DNA of 64,000 bases. It comes from Nymphaea colorata (Eukaryota > Streptophyta > Magnoliopsida > Nymphaeales > Nymphaeaceae). Every line of letters starts with the position of its first letter. Position 1 is the stretch's first letter. Of this stretch, positions 41,811 to 55,846 are shown in pieces. The DNA is taken from NCBI RefSeq assembly GCF_008831285.2, contig NC_045142.1, positions 18,167,354 to 18,231,353 on the forward strand, given 5' to 3'. The notes beneath the pieces were generated by a model. That model made no database searches and was not told the origin of the DNA. It was given only the letters and a program-made list of their open reading frames with translations. A program made the position numbers and the translations under genes.

Positions 41811-44800
41811 ATGGCATCTCAGATGCCTCATTTCCAGTCCACTTCATCGTCTACCTCTATTTCAGCCACCAGGAGAAGGTATATCTCATCTCTTCATCTC
41901 ATTCAAGCTCTGCTCTCCCTGCAGAACTCTACCCTGCCTTCAGTCGATGAACTTCATGGGTGCTCCTTGGATTCTGTGCATTTTGAGCTTTTTTTGTTTT
42001 TTTTTCCTTTTTCCCCCTGTTTTTGATGTTGAAGTGGGAGAGGAGGCCGTTCATCTCGTTCTATTGGGGACCTTGATGCCAATCAAGTGGAACCCGATTG
42101 GTTGAAAGGGGGCAGGAGGAGCAAGGGAGGTGGTATGGACCGCATTGATGCCCTAGGACGACTCCTGTAAGCAATTTCATTACATAAGGTTTTTCTCATT
42201 GAATTGCATCTCTGCCTTTTGATGGATTACCTTTTCCATTTCATAATGCATTATTATTCTACATTATCATTTTCATTTAGTACTATTTTTTCTTTGTTGT
42301 AATTTTAGTTGCGGTTTGAGGAAACCATAAAATGCTGGCCAATATGTAAAGAGAAAAACGATTTCAGCTCCCCATTTCAAGTACCATTGATTGATAGGAA
42401 ACTTTAGATTATTGGTTTTTGTTCATATAAGTAAAATATATTACTGCTTTTTTTACATTGTTTGGTACACATGGGAAAGGTAAGAGAGAGATATAAGTAA
42501 CATGCTCTCCAAAAAGGCTGCTGCACTCGAGTCAACACGATTTGGGTGCAGCTGTGACAACAAAATGTTGTTTTCCTTTTCACTGAAATGCACTCATACC
42601 TTTATTTGTTTTGAAAAATGCCGAACCTGCACTTGCCCCAACCCTGTGTGACATAGGAAGAGATATGTTATATCTGCCAACCTAGTCTCCTGCATTACAA
42701 GCGTAAATACAAATAAAAGATTATAGTCTAGACTCAAGATGTTAGATGTAAATGTTTTGGAGTTATGACTGTTTGTTTGCTACTACAATTTGGTATAGTC
42801 CATTAATCAAAAGATGTCTCCAATAATAAGCACTTCAAGTGGAACTAACTTTGGGATTTTCCTCAAAGGATTAATCCAGCCCACATTTAGTGTCCTTTCT
42901 TCAGCAAAATATAACTGACTTATCCCCGAAAGGCAAGAATAATTGAAAATATTGCTCTAGATCAGTTATACAAAGCAATTCCTATATCCTGCAACTTCTG
43001 AATACAATGCAGTCATGAAGAAAAAGTTTCACATACATATCCAATCCAGTCAAGCACAAAGCAGCCACTCAAACAATACAATGGGCAAAAAAATTTGCAT
43101 CATTAAGATACTTACACGAATATCTGATACATGTGATCTCGATAGATGACAAATGATATCACTTAGTAATAAATATTTAAATGGAGCACTTCAAGACTGG
43201 TTGTAATTTATGTTGTCAATGCTCACCTATGCTTTGAGACTTAGTTGATCACCTAGGCTAGCTGGTTTCAGGTGACCTGGCATTTCAAATTATAATATAA
43301 GACAATTTTATAGCAATCAATATTAACATGCCCATAATTATGTTGAAAATTTTCATTCCCTTTTTTTTTTTCTTGAAAAAGATTATAATTTTAGGTTTTG
43401 TTTTGGGATTTTAGTTTTAGAAGTTAGAACTAGAGATTTAGTAATTTGCATTTAGGAAATGCTAAGGGTTCGCATGCTCTATAACATTGAAAAGCATTGA
43501 TATTGTAAGTCTTTTTCATGCTACATAGCTTGTCAACTTTAGTTGTCTTCAATTTTGTTATTAATTTTAGCAATTAGTATTACATTTTATTGGTTTCCTT
43601 TAGGAGTAGCCCATTTATTATGTGTAGTATGTTTTGGATAACGTAGTGTTTATGTATGTAGTATGTACATTCATGACTGTTTGTTTATTTATTGAATCAT
43701 TTTGTACTATTTAACAATCTTTATGTGACTTAAGTTGCTTATGTGTTTATAGTTTATACATGTGACAATATGTATAATAGTATTTACTGTTGGCTAACTT
43801 ATTAGGTACAGCTGCTATAGCTGTTTGGTGTATAATTTTTGTTTTTTTGTTTTTTTTTTCTGTACCACTTAAAGTGCCTGCTTCAGCCTACAGATACGTA
43901 GGCTTTAGGCTCTACTCATTACCTAGGCTCCTCCCCACACTTTTAACAACATAGGTTGTAAGCTATGTACAGTTTCCACTTCCTGAGAAAGGATACAAGG
44001 ATTAGTGAAGGAGAAACATAACATTTATATAATAGAAGGGTCAGTATAGCCTTGTCCTGTTCTATACCAAAATGTCCCATCGTCCATAGATTGGGTCCTT
44101 AAGAATTGAAAGGGAACTTATAAGCTCTAAAGCACACCTGGAAGCCTAAAGTCTGAACATGAAAAATTTGACATTGCTGATAAGTAGTTGCAAAATGCTG
44201 TGAGGAATGATGCTTAATTGGAAATGTTGTCGACCTGAACAGCTTGCTTACAGTAACCCTTTTTAGCTTTACGAGCACCAGTTAGCTAGTTGAGTGAACA
44301 CATGTTCAAAATTACATGATTTGTCAATATTCCTATACTTGCAATTGGAGTGTGTATGTATGAACCTGCTGATGGGTCATGTTTATTTTCTTTTTTCCTA
44401 ACTGATTTTGATCATGTATGCCAAGACAACGAGCCATAATCTATTTGAATTCTTTAAAGTTTTCTGGAATTTCTTATTTATATTTTTTTATTTAGAACAC
44501 GGATTTTACGACACATGGCATCAGAACTGAATCTGGAAATGGGAACTGATGGATTTGTGCGGGTGAATGATTTGCTAAAGCTGAACATGAAAACTTATGC
44601 TAATGTTCCATTAAGATCACATACAGTGGATGAGATACAAGAAGTAAGTTAATACAAATTTCCTTTTCTTTTCCTGCTTCAACCTGTTGAAACTTGAAAT
44701 GCATTTTATGTTGTTGCTGTCAGTTACTGTGTTTGGTAGTCTCTGTGTTGTTTACATATATGTTATAAGTTATAACACATTGCAGCATAATTTATGATTT

Positions 44801-45857
44801 TTCTCTACCCATGCCCCAATCCTAATTGCCATAGGCAAAGAAAGCCTATTAATTTCTGTTTTTGGAAACCCTTAACCTGCGAATAACTCTTTTGGGGGCT
44901 TAGCCAATAGGTCAGTGGGGAATAAAGGATGTTGGGATAGGACTTGTTGGGACCCGGTTAGGAATTTAACGATTAGGATTAGTGCATTTTAGAAGATATA
45001 TAGTCTACAAAGGCAGTATTTATTCGAGTTGTGGACCAGCCCCTAATTAATGTATCTAAGCTCTTTCATGTGCTCTAGGGTGGGACATGGCTGAGAAAGG
45101 TGAACAGCTGCAGATAAGCCTAACCTCTACTGGGCAGGAATGGAAAATGACATGAAACAGGCTGAGAAGAATGTGCCATTTGCTAATGGTTTGAGTACAA
45201 AATCTCACTCCAGGAGGTCCTCTCCAGACTCCAGCCTATTTCAATTCCAGAACAAATTTGGGAGGACATAGCTCTCAATTACTGCATTTGCAAGGAAAAT
45301 CAGTGATCTAAGATGATGAAGAGCAACATGATGTTGTTACCCATGCATTCTTCTAGTCAGATGGGGAAGACAAAGAGGCCAATATCAGTTAACTGGAGTG
45401 TCTTCTTGTACAGGCAGGAGTTGTGGAGACCTGATAGAGTAGTCCAGCCAAAATTCAAAAGGAAGGGGGGCTGGAATTGGTCATTGATTGAGAGCCCAGG
45501 CAAAACCCATGCATTGAGATATGAAGCCATGTCCTGAAGGGCCTCAACATTGTTGGAGGGCAGTTGATGGGCATACACTTGCTAGAATTAACATTTTTTG
45601 AACGGCAGGATAGAGACTTTACAGAAGCAGTCATGCCTAGTCTGTGGCATGTTGACATTGCAGGGTTCCCTCTCAAAGATCATAATAATAGGGAGGAGAG
45701 GCCGCCCTCTGAGAGAGAGAGAGAGAGAGAGTCAGTGTGTGTGTGTGTATAAGAGAGAGAGAGAGTCAGTGTGTGTGTGTGTATAAGAGAGAGAGAGAGA
45801 GTCAGTGTGTGTGTGTGTAAGAGAGAGAGAGAGAGAGAGAGAGTCAGTGTGTGTGTG

Positions 45858-45895
<38 letters not shown>

Positions 45896-45905
45896 TGTGT
45901 GTGTG

Positions 45906-45941
<36 letters not shown>

Positions 45942-48486
45942 GTTCAGCTAGTGATTATTCAATGTATGGGTATTTTTATCATTTTCCATTGCCTTTTTCT
46001 TGTTTAATTTTTATTGGATTGTTTTGCAAGCTTCAGACATAACCTAAATGGGCCTTCCCAGTATGTATGTTAAATAGTCCTTTGCAATTGCTTACATAGA
46101 ACATGTTTGTATTGCTGTCATGTTTGATGCAGGCTGTGAGGAGAGATAATAAACAGCGATTCAGCCTCCAAGAAAAAAATGGGGAACTTCTTATACGTGC
46201 AAACCAAGGCCACACTCTGGCAGTACATTTCTTTCCCCTGTAAATTAACTGAAATCGAGCATGTATCACATCTGCTAATTAGTCGTTTGCATCAACTCTG
46301 AGAAGAACATGAAACATGATGAAGCTTCTTCTCTGTGTTTCCTGAAATAGCACTTCCTTAGGGATCAGTAATCATTTATAAAAAGCCGATTAAGTTATTC
46401 TTAAGTCTTAACTGCAACTTGATGTGTATATGTATATATTTTTTGTCCTTGATGTCTTCTGAAGATGGTGTTGCTGAAACAGATAGAGAATATCCTACAA
46501 CCTGTTGATTTAACATTCCTTTGTTTATGGTCCTGGCATATGAGAGATTTGGAAATATGCTAGGTTTATGCATTTGCATGCATAGTCAGGAACTTCATTG
46601 CAGCGTACATGGACAAGTCTACTAAATGTTCCACATGTTCGGGCCTTTGGGGTTGTATGGGATCTATTGGAGAAGAAAAAATGAGGACAGAGAATTCCAT
46701 TCTTTCATATTTTAAAAACTTTGTAGTGTAAAACTTATAACAGTTTGCCTGCACTCAGAGTAATTTTTTTTCTTAGAATTGGTGATAAAGCGAGTTGGAG
46801 GATTTCAGATTTTTTTGTTTTTATAAATGGAGAAAAAAGTATCAGTCTATGCATCTGTAGGATGTATAGACTATGGAGTACAAAAAAAAGAATTGGAAGC
46901 CTTGAAAGACACCTTACACATGGACAATATAGAAGCAAGCATCACAGGCATGGGATATATACGATACGGGAAGGGAATCATACCGTGATAATTAGTAACC
47001 CACTGTATCTTATTTGCGTTAATTGGTGGTCTGATTAAGCGTGTTTTTATGAGATTGCATGTTTCTTTTGAATACATCTTTTGCGTTCCATCGTGCTCTG
47101 CTAGTAGCCTGCTTGGATCGTGTTTTGATCCCAAAAGCTAGCAATACTAGTTCTTTTGGTTGACAATTTCCTTACAGAATGTCAAGTCTGAAAGCTTGTT
47201 GAAGCCGATATTGTCTGCTGATGAAGTCCCAGGTACAAATTAGAAAGTAAATTCTAAAGTAGGAGGCTGTTAACATGGCAACACTAATCAGTTACTTCCC
47301 TTCACGCAGTTTGTGTACATGGAACCTATAAAAAGAATTTGGAGTCCATACTGCAAACGGGTCTGAAAAGAATGACAAGGGTACATGTTCATTTTTCATG
47401 TGGCTTGCCAAGCAATGAAGAAGTAATTAGTGGTATGAACTATGAAAATCTGTAGTTTGATTCTCTATTAAGTACCAGCAGGTTTGCTTGTTATCTTCTT
47501 TGTTTTATGATCTGTTATCCCCAGTAAGAATTTATTTTTGCCTGCTTCTTAAACTGAAGTTAATGTTATTCTGAGTCATTTCTGTATACATTGGGCTTCT
47601 AAACCACTTTGTGTATTGGAAAATTATTGCTAATTAATGTTTTGTTTTCGGTGTATACCGGTGGTATTCTTTTGGAAGTTTGTGCATTTAGATTTTGCAG
47701 TACCAATACTGTGTAAAATAGTTTATTAAATATGTAATGTGCAACTCTAAGCTGATTGTGATGAAGGATTCAAGAGTACCTATCTGGTGGTCAAATAGTT
47801 GTATGGTTGGTTTAAAATTTAAAGTATATTGCACAATGACATCCTTCCACCCTTCATGGTACTGTGCAGCTCTAATTCGATTATAATGAAGATTACCTGT
47901 CTGGTTGGTTTAAAATTTTAAATTACGTCTGACCATTTGATGTCACGACTCCAATTTGTTATTATTTCCTATGAGGAGATTGAAGAGTGATTTAGAAAAA
48001 CTTCCACCCTTCATGACAGTCCTGTTGATCTGGAGACATCTCATTTACCATATGAAAAGATTTGAAAAATAATGTCGTTAACAATTTGGACTCGGGAACT
48101 TCTGCTTTTGTTCTAATCCTGATATTGAACTTTTGAGTTCATCAAGGATTCCAAATTCATCTCTCTTGTTCTTGCAATTGGATGGCTAGTTATGGCTTTG
48201 ATGGACTGAATTTCTCCATGCAGGCATGAGGCGTGATGTTAATATCTTAATTTTCTTAGACGTTGCAAAGGCTCTAGAAGGTGGTACAAGGCTCAGCTGC
48301 ATCTTATTGCACATTTGATTTAGTTCTGTTCTTTTGCTTACTTTATTTAATTATGTTGCAGAAGGAATGAAGTTTTACATTTCTGACAACAAAGTGATAC
48401 TCACAGAGGGTTTTGATGGGGTGGTTCCTGTAAAATACTTCCAAAAGATAGAAACTTGGCCTGGTAGACAACCAATTCCTTTTTAA
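41811..48486 (+). CDS. tRNA 2'-phosphotransferase (KptA/TPT1 family)
   Basis: Eight exons join in one frame: 41811-41878, 42035-42166, 44496-44643, 46133-46222, 47178-47232, 47310-47432, 48224-48280 and 48362-48486. They total 798 bases and encode 265 residues. Every intron is GT...AG. The enzyme transfers the 2'-phosphate left at the splice junction of tRNA to NAD+, the last step of tRNA splicing. Catalytic residues of the family are visible: R72-H73 in LTRILRHMA, R138 in LLIRANQGH, and R208 in ISGMRR. VCVHGTY at 165-171 and VHFSCGLP are also typical. The C terminus (KVILTEGFDG, YFQKIETWP, PIPF end) closely matches plant orthologues. The first 57 or so residues are Ser-, Arg- and Gly-rich, look disordered and precede the conserved domain. 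Intron 3 carries a graded GA/GT repeat. The gene looks intact. Confidence 0.96.
45711..45939. repeat. Compound (GA)n-(GT)n repeat with increasing GA tracts, in an intron
   Basis: Six GA tracts alternate with five nearly identical spacers TCAGTGTGTGTGTGTGT (plus AT in the first two). After the first tract (21 bases) the purine tracts measure about 15, 17, 25, 31 and 31 bases from left to right. The array lies in intron 3 (44644-46132) of the tRNA phosphotransferase gene. Confidence 0.95.
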
Positions 48487-50737
48487 ACAAAGGAAGTTTT
48501 GATGGTGAAGGATGACAAATTCTGGTTGTTTAACATTTTTGGAAAAAGGTAGTGGGCATCCATCTTCTGTTCTTTTCACATTCCTGATCTGAAATTGGTG
48601 TATAGATATTACTTTTTATTCTCTGACAGTATTTTAGCTGTAAACTACATTTTAGTTGGTACATTATATTTAAGAAGTGATGAAGAAATGATGATAAATT
48701 GTTTAATCACAGAGACGTCTCCCTGCAGAAAACGTCATTCCTAAATCTTATAAAAGAACAATTACTGCATTTAAAGCTTGAAGATTAAATTATAAGCTGG
48801 ATAAACCTTCGAATCAGTGGTGTTGGTTTTCCCTTTAGAATTTAACCATAATCTCCCTACAAAAAACGTTATTCTTAAAATCTCATAAAATAACAATTGG
48901 TGCATTTAAAGTTTGAAGACTAAATTATAAGTTGGATAAACCTTCCAATCAGTAGTGTTGGTTTTCGGTTTTCCCTTTAGAATACTTTAAATATTTGTTT
49001 TTGTTTTGTTTTGTTTTTTTGTTTTTTTTGCATGTTAGAGGATTGGTGTACTGAATGTCCACTCTCATAAACATGGGACATGACTTTCTCCTTTTCCCTT
49101 TATATTGGATGTTAAAAATGGAAGCATTCATCAAAGAGAAATGTCGGAAGTCGGTTGCTCATTTTTATGAGTTTATATACTATTTGCATGAATTTATTTA
49201 TGCATGTTAAACTTCTTGTGAGTTCTAGATTGTTACAAATTACAATTATTTTCATGAATAAGCTTATATAGTTATATTACCTTTTAAAAGTCATGTTTAT
49301 GATTTATTTGTTTCATAAGAGAGAGAAAGAGAGAGAGAGAGATTCATTTACTCTATCTTATGCACAATCGACTCTTTAAAACTTGACTCGAGCAAGTGGT
49401 TGGTTGGTGGCCAGTCATTAGTTTGAGTGGTATGGGCCTCATTTCTCCGGCACCAATGAAGTGGAGCAAGTGTATTAGCCGACTTATAGTGGGAAATTCT
49501 GCACTAGCCACTTCTGCATCCTAGTGGCAAAGGGAAGAGAGGGAGGGAGAGAGAGAGAGAGGGGCTAAGTTCTGGAAAAGAATAAATTTTATATTTATAA
49601 AATAAAATGTTTGTTTTGCCCCTGTAAAATTTTTGAAAAATATTGACTCCTGTGATTTTCAGAAATATTATTTAGTGAATTGTAGGATTATTAAATGCAA
49701 AATGAAATCCACAAGGTCTTCGTAACAAAACAAAGAATTCAAACCTTCTTCAATATTTGGGTCAGATTCATTAACTCCCACATCACCTTACGTCTTGGAT
49801 CTCTGAAAAGAAAAAACAATGAATCCAAAATATATGACATAGTTAATGTTCATGTACCCTTCTCAAAAATATTACCAAGGAGGGAAGTACCTAAAACATA
49901 ATATGATAATGAGATGTTACCAATGTGCAACAAATGGACAGATTCAGTCTCCATTTCGAATACTAGTGATGTCAATTTTTTTTGCTGCAAAAAAAATGAC
50001 ATTAATATGCAAGTTGAAACATAGCGGATGTATCACTCCAAGACACCTAAAGCATAATTAGATCTTGAAAAGAAGGGAGAGGCTTTAGGATTCGCTCAGC
50101 GGTGTGACTAGCCTTTCTCTCACCCAAAAGAATGGGGTTTTCACATTACAAGAGGATGTCAGCTATGGTATATGCAAATGAGGACCCTGATTCATATTCG
50201 ATTACAAATATGCATAACAAATTCAAATTAGAAAAGTAAATGAATCTAGATTTCTTTCCTTGCCATTATATCATAATAAAAAATAACGTTTCTGAGTTTT
50301 AAATGATAAGGTTTTCCTCGGATATAATATGATAATGAGAAAAATACGGTAAATTCTTAAAAATTTAAAAACTAAAAATGAAGGAAAAATAAAATAAATG
50401 AGAAACTAATAATACAGACATTAAAAAATAAGTAGATTTGCAACAAATCAAAAACAGAAAATGAAAAAAAAAACTGTTTGACATTAAAAAATAAAAAATG
50501 AAAAAACACAAAAAAATGCTTTAAAAACGTATTTTTTAACATTTTTTTTGAAAAAGCATGTTTTTTAAAGTTTTAAATGGGAATTTAATTTATCACGTTT
50601 TCTTGGTGGTTTTTTTTTTTTTTGAAAACACGTTTTTTGTGACACTGTATTATATCCAACTAAGCAATAAGATATGTAATTGGATATATCTAAGTCGTTT
50701 TCATTAGTAAACAAGTTTCAAATAAATGGACCCTCGA

Positions 50738-50773
50738 GGAGGGGCAGAGCGAAGCGGGTGCTAGCCCCCCCTA

Positions 50774-50819
<46 letters not shown>

Positions 50820-50914
50820 TAAAAAAAATATTTATCTTAAATAAAAAATTTAAAAAATTATGGTTTAAACTATAACTCGGCCTTTCTAAGTTCTTACTTC
50901 TGCCCTTGCCCTAA
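50738..50914. mobile_element. Short AT-rich inverted-repeat element, family A copy 3 (reverse)
   Basis: It begins GAGGGGCAGAGCG and ends near CTTCTGCCCTTGCCCT. Its AT-rich core reads, on the opposite strand, TTATAGTTTAAACCATAATT and then the TTTAAGATAAATA block also seen in the copy at 693-851. It contains an AT run (50776-50815) not present in the other copies. Confidence 0.45.
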
Positions 50915-51850
50915 AGTTTTCCCAGTCTTCGTTCTACACGGCGACACTTTTTTCAAGCAAGAAGTTCAGACCGACCCTGCCGGAATCCAAATCTAAAATC
51001 CAAACATCCAATCGAATGTAGCCCTAAATCTAAGATCCAAATCCAAGACATACGTTTCAGAGTTGGACCAAGTCGAGGGAGCACTTTTCCACGATGGTTA
51101 CGATCTACCAGTTGGTCAAAAAAGCACGATGAAGCCCTTTCTCGTCCACGACCTAAAGCTTTAGGATATAGTAGTAATTTGAAAAAGGAGGCGAAAAGAC
51201 TCGAAGGCGGACGCGGCAAGCTGCAATTGGACGGAAGACTAATCCTCGCACGTGACACGTGTCGATGTCACGTGACGACGGGTCACGAGACCCTCCTGCC
51301 CGCAGGGCCATCGTATTCGTCGCGAACCTGAAAGGACGAAAGTACCCCCAACCATACCTGCGGACGATCAATATTATTGAGATGTGGATCGGTATCTGAA
51401 TACAGATCCAAGTTGTCGTAGTACGAGAATTTATGGATCAGATAATAGTATATTGGATTTGGATGCCGCTTCCGGCATGTTTTTGATCTCTTGGGTTTGG
51501 ATTGGCAAGATTGATTACCACAGATTTAAGATCTGTACTGAACTGATATCATATGGAATCACAGGTCCATAATATTGAGGTCTGACCTCAAATCCATATT
51601 TTTTTTAACAGATGAAGTGAGGAAGACGACTTGTTCTTTTAAGTCCCTATCAAACTCAAAAGCATTGAACTAACAAAGAGACACATCAAATTAATGAAGG
51701 AAGCAAGTGGGAACACAAAAGATGTCTCTATCTTTCATGGAGGTGCAGATACTCCAAAAAAGCTAAAGCTCCTCCCCCGTTATCTATCTTCGGGTTCATA
51801 CTACATTTTTGTAATTCAAAGGAGCAGCAGCCACGAACGGTTAAAGCCAT

Positions 51851-52048
51851 AAGTGGAGCCGAATTAAAGTTTTGAAATGTTTACTAGGGTTGAAATATAA
51901 TTTTTCAAAATATTTATATAGAACAAACGATTTTTTTTAAAATTTACATGCAATTTTTTTTTTTTAAATTTACATGCAATTTTTTTTTTTTTTAAATTGA
52001 GGTGGGGCCAGAACCCATGCAGGCTACCTTGGCTACGGCCCTGCACCC
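51851..52048. mobile_element. Family A related element, copy 4
   Basis: It starts with AAGTGGAGCCGAATT, has the shared core TTGAAATATAATTTTTCAAAA and ends near GGCTACGGCCCTGCACCC. The block TTTAAAATTTACATGCAATT occurs twice with poly-T between. The termini are less well matched than in the other copies. Confidence 0.4.
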
Positions 52049-55000
52049 ATGGAAGGAGCCTTTATATACTGGCTAATTAGCTAATCGGCTAATTAGCTAA
52101 TCAAACTAATGGTTATTGAACTCCATTTGAAAAGGATCCAAAAACGGTGTGCTTTTGCCCTTTAGTCAAGAAAATGGATCTTCTCACCTTAATCTTGACT
52201 AGCATTAGGACTTATGTTTGTAATAGCTCGTAAGTTTAGTCTTGTATCGAAAATTATGAGAGATCTTCAAGGACTTATAAAGGGAGGTCATTAATAAGAT
52301 GATTGTTTTATTCCTAACTTTTTTGAGGTTGACGCCGAAACTGCTAGAGGGCGGTTTGGGATCCGTCGAACCAGGAGCCCAAACCCAAGAGTAGGTCGGG
52401 TTGTTATAACGTTAGTCGGTGGTGGACTCAGAAAAAATAGCTTGAGGAGAACATGTTTAGAAACATTTGTAACTGGAGGGCCACCTATATATTTATAAAA
52501 GTAAATATATATATTTATAAAAGTAAATATTAAATTTACCAATGTAAAATTGAATGAATTTTAAAAGAGCTGGCAGTTACAAGAACTGTTCTCCCTGAAC
52601 GTGTCTGGCAAGTCTAAGTTTGTCAGGCCTTTTCATATCCTTTTTACATTACTTAGTCAGACTTCAAATATAAGGTTTTTGCTAACTAGTTTAAATCTGA
52701 AATTTACAATGCTGATCTACAAGGAGTTCCATAAACTGTTTCATGTATCCACCCTAAATATTGAGGCAAATTTATAAAACACCATGTTACAAAAACTTGT
52801 GAGTCTATTCTAATATTTAAGGCAAATGTATGAAATAGAACCTAATGTTACTGTTACCCACATCACATTGTTACAATTCTACATTAAAATTTGAGGTAGA
52901 TTTATGAAACACTATGTTATACATAGTCATGAATCTATGCAAATTTTTTTAAGTGGCTTTACTAATTGTTAGTGGTACTAAAGAACCTTTAAAATATGAA
53001 TTTCGGAACAGCTTTAGATCTAAGACCAGAAATGTCCAATGAAAATACAAAAAAAGCTGCACCAATATCTATGTTAAACTGGGAGAACATATTATTTGGC
53101 TTTGTTTGAACCGTATAAATCTCGGAAACCTTTACTTGAAAAAGCACAATGGAGTTGGTTCGTTTTAAAAAGCTACAATCAGCATAGGTTTACAATCACT
53201 TTACACAACCATATAAAAGCATTTCTTCGTTTCACTATATATCAAATTGGGGAAATCACTTTAATTTTTATTTAATAGTTAGTTAAACTAAAAAAATAAA
53301 AGAAAATGAGAAGGATATTAAAAGTGCCTTCGTCATCTCATATTAAGGAAGGGCAAACAAACATAAGTAGCATCTATATATATATAATCTTTAGATTCCT
53401 TTTTTCTGATTTCAACAAAGAAATCTTCTCATCTCTCACAACACAGCTCCTGAATTAAATGGAGATCTGAATGATAAGAATGTTCCACTATATATATATA
53501 TATATGTATATAGATATAGAAACAAGCAATAAAATTTTGGAAAAAAAAAATAAATTTCAAAAAAAGAGCATTGGGTTCCAGGTAACTGCTGGAGGCTCAT
53601 TTCTCCTGACCCGATACACCCAGGTCCAAATAAAACACGAGAAAGGGTCTTTTGCAAAGGATATCATCATAAACGTAGGTCAGGTGGAGGACCTGAGCGT
53701 CATATTTGAAAAGAATTGGCGGTTAGAGGAAATTGATGAACCATCGTTATCCATCACGTAGTCAAAATTGACGGCTTCTCGGTAGCCTTCCTTCCACTAC
53801 CACCAGAGACTTTTCGTTCGAAGGCCTACTCTTTTGTCATGATCTCAGAATACTCTCACTTTTTTGAAATATTTTCTTAATACTGTTTCTAGTGATTTTA
53901 TACAAGGTTGGAAAACTTTGTGAAAACACGTTTAGATTATTGATGGAATAATACAATCGATTTCATTTAACTGTTTAGACCACAAAAAAAAAAGAAAAAG
54001 AAGGAAAAACAAAACTTAAAAATGTCTCGTTATGTTATTAAAACTTGAGCTTGATTTTGTAAAAGTACAAATTTGACCACGACTTGTGAGTTTAATTTTT
54101 TTTGTCAAAATGTATTTAAGCACTTAAGTAAGAGTCATGTCAATAATGGGATTATCAATTTCAACATTTTCTTAACTTGAGAGATACGTACAGGATGACG
54201 CCTATGTATATAAAATTCAATATTCAATTCAATATATATATATATAAATTCATATTAACTTTTTATTGCATTTTGTTAAATAGAAACTATTCGGATTAAA
54301 CATTGGAGCAGAGGAGAGGCAGAGACGGGTGCCGGCCGGGATGTGTGGGCAATTACTTACGTGGATGGAGCCACAAAAAATATTGTTTATGTGGACATTT
54401 TAGAGTATTTTTTTCAATCTACATGTTAATGTTTTTTAAAAATAATTTTTTTTTATTACTAGTACCCCTTAACGAATTTTTTTTTGAAGTTTTCTTAGTA
54501 ATTAAGTTATTGTACCTCACATATTGAATCAAATAAATAATTGTCGTAGATTTTTAAGAAAATATTATTGTCACGCGTGATCCTGATTACTATATTTTTT
54601 TGTCATGGTTGGTGCTGTTTTTTTTTTTTTTCAAATGCCATAATGGCAGGTCGAAAAATTCATTAAAGTAAGTATTCTTCGTCAGTTTTAGACCAAAAAA
54701 TCATTTTAAACGTTTAAGAGGAGCACCCACAATGATTTAGTTTTATTTTCTATTAAAATTTACAAATTTAAAATGGGAATTGCCTAACATGACTTGAAAG
54801 TTGGCATCCTTTGTACCCCACTTTGATTTCATCTAATTTTTTTTTTTCCAATCTTGTTTCTATTTGGTGATGTTTTTTTGTTCAATTCAAATTGGTTTGC
54901 TCATGTCACTACTTTGTATTCTTAATTTTAAATTAATTTTAAATATTTTTAACAATTTTATATTAAATAATATAAGGTTGGCTTGTTTCCTACACAGAAT

Positions 55001-55846
55001 TAATTTCTTCGCTCTAACATGGAGATCGTAATATATGATGTCAATGAATCAAAGTACATGTCTTCTTGAATATTGTTGTTCAATTGGACACACAGCAAGT
55101 TTCAAATTTCAATTTTGTGAAAATCTGTTTGTAAACTAAATTGGTGGATCGGCCAATTTACCGGTTCACTTGAATCAGTTGTGAATTCAACCGAAAATTT
55201 TAAAAAAGGTCAATAATATATTAAAATAATAAAAAGTTTAAAATATTTGAAAATTAAAAAGCCAACACCTGGCACTATACCAGGTCATTTTACCACTGAT
55301 TCAATTTTCAACGGGCAGATTTGAACCGGGTCAAAGATTTTCTGGTAAAATTTAACTATTCGAATCGAATTTTAGTCAAATATCCAATTGTATCTAAAAA
55401 TCCCTATTCTTTTTATATCCGTCGGCTGCTCATATTTTTTATTTTAAAAAAATTACATAAAGTTTCATTCAGATTCTACTAAAAAGTGTTTTTTTTTTTA
55501 ATCGAAAACATTTGGCCAGTTATTTATTAGCCAGATACAAAAAGCATGGCGCTATAGAAGAAACTGAAAATTATAGTATCTTTCTTGACATTATGAAAGA
55601 ACTAGGGATCCATAAGTAAAAATCTCTTCTCCTTATATTGAGCTGCTCTGCTCGACAGAAACCCTCAACGAGGCGACGAGTCATTAAGAGCGAGAGAGAA
55701 GGGTTGCTCTGGTGCGGAGAGGAAGTGCGAAGAGAAGAAGATCACAAAAATCTTCACTCGTCCTTCCTCTTTCTTCGCATTATTTCCCTTCTCCGATCGT
55801 CTTCATCGAAGGAAGTTCGGTAGTTCTTCAAAAGATTTCAGCAGGA

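Larger units (their letters stand above)
48487..55846. other. Intergenic DNA between the phosphotransferase and LEA genes
   Basis: About 7.4 kb of AT-rich DNA with no supported gene. It includes an imperfect direct repeat around 48710-48810 and 48840-48960 (AATCTTATAAAA and CATTTAAAGCTTGAAGA blocks), GA runs near 49320 and 49545, A/T-rich AAAAACACGTTTTTT-like DNA (50460-50640), and two family A elements (50738-50914 reverse and about 51851-52048). A 17-base direct repeat (GGCTAATTAGCTAATC type) is at 52078-52110. A small open frame at 53471-53761 has no recognised domain. The final 200 bases are the leader of the LEA gene. Confidence 0.55.

Noticed and set aside
45598-46007. Frames with RERERE and VCVCV repeats
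   Set aside because: They translate the GA/GT compound microsatellite in an intron.
53471-53761. 96-residue frame on the plus strand
   Set aside because: It starts in an AT microsatellite, has no domain and shows no splice context.
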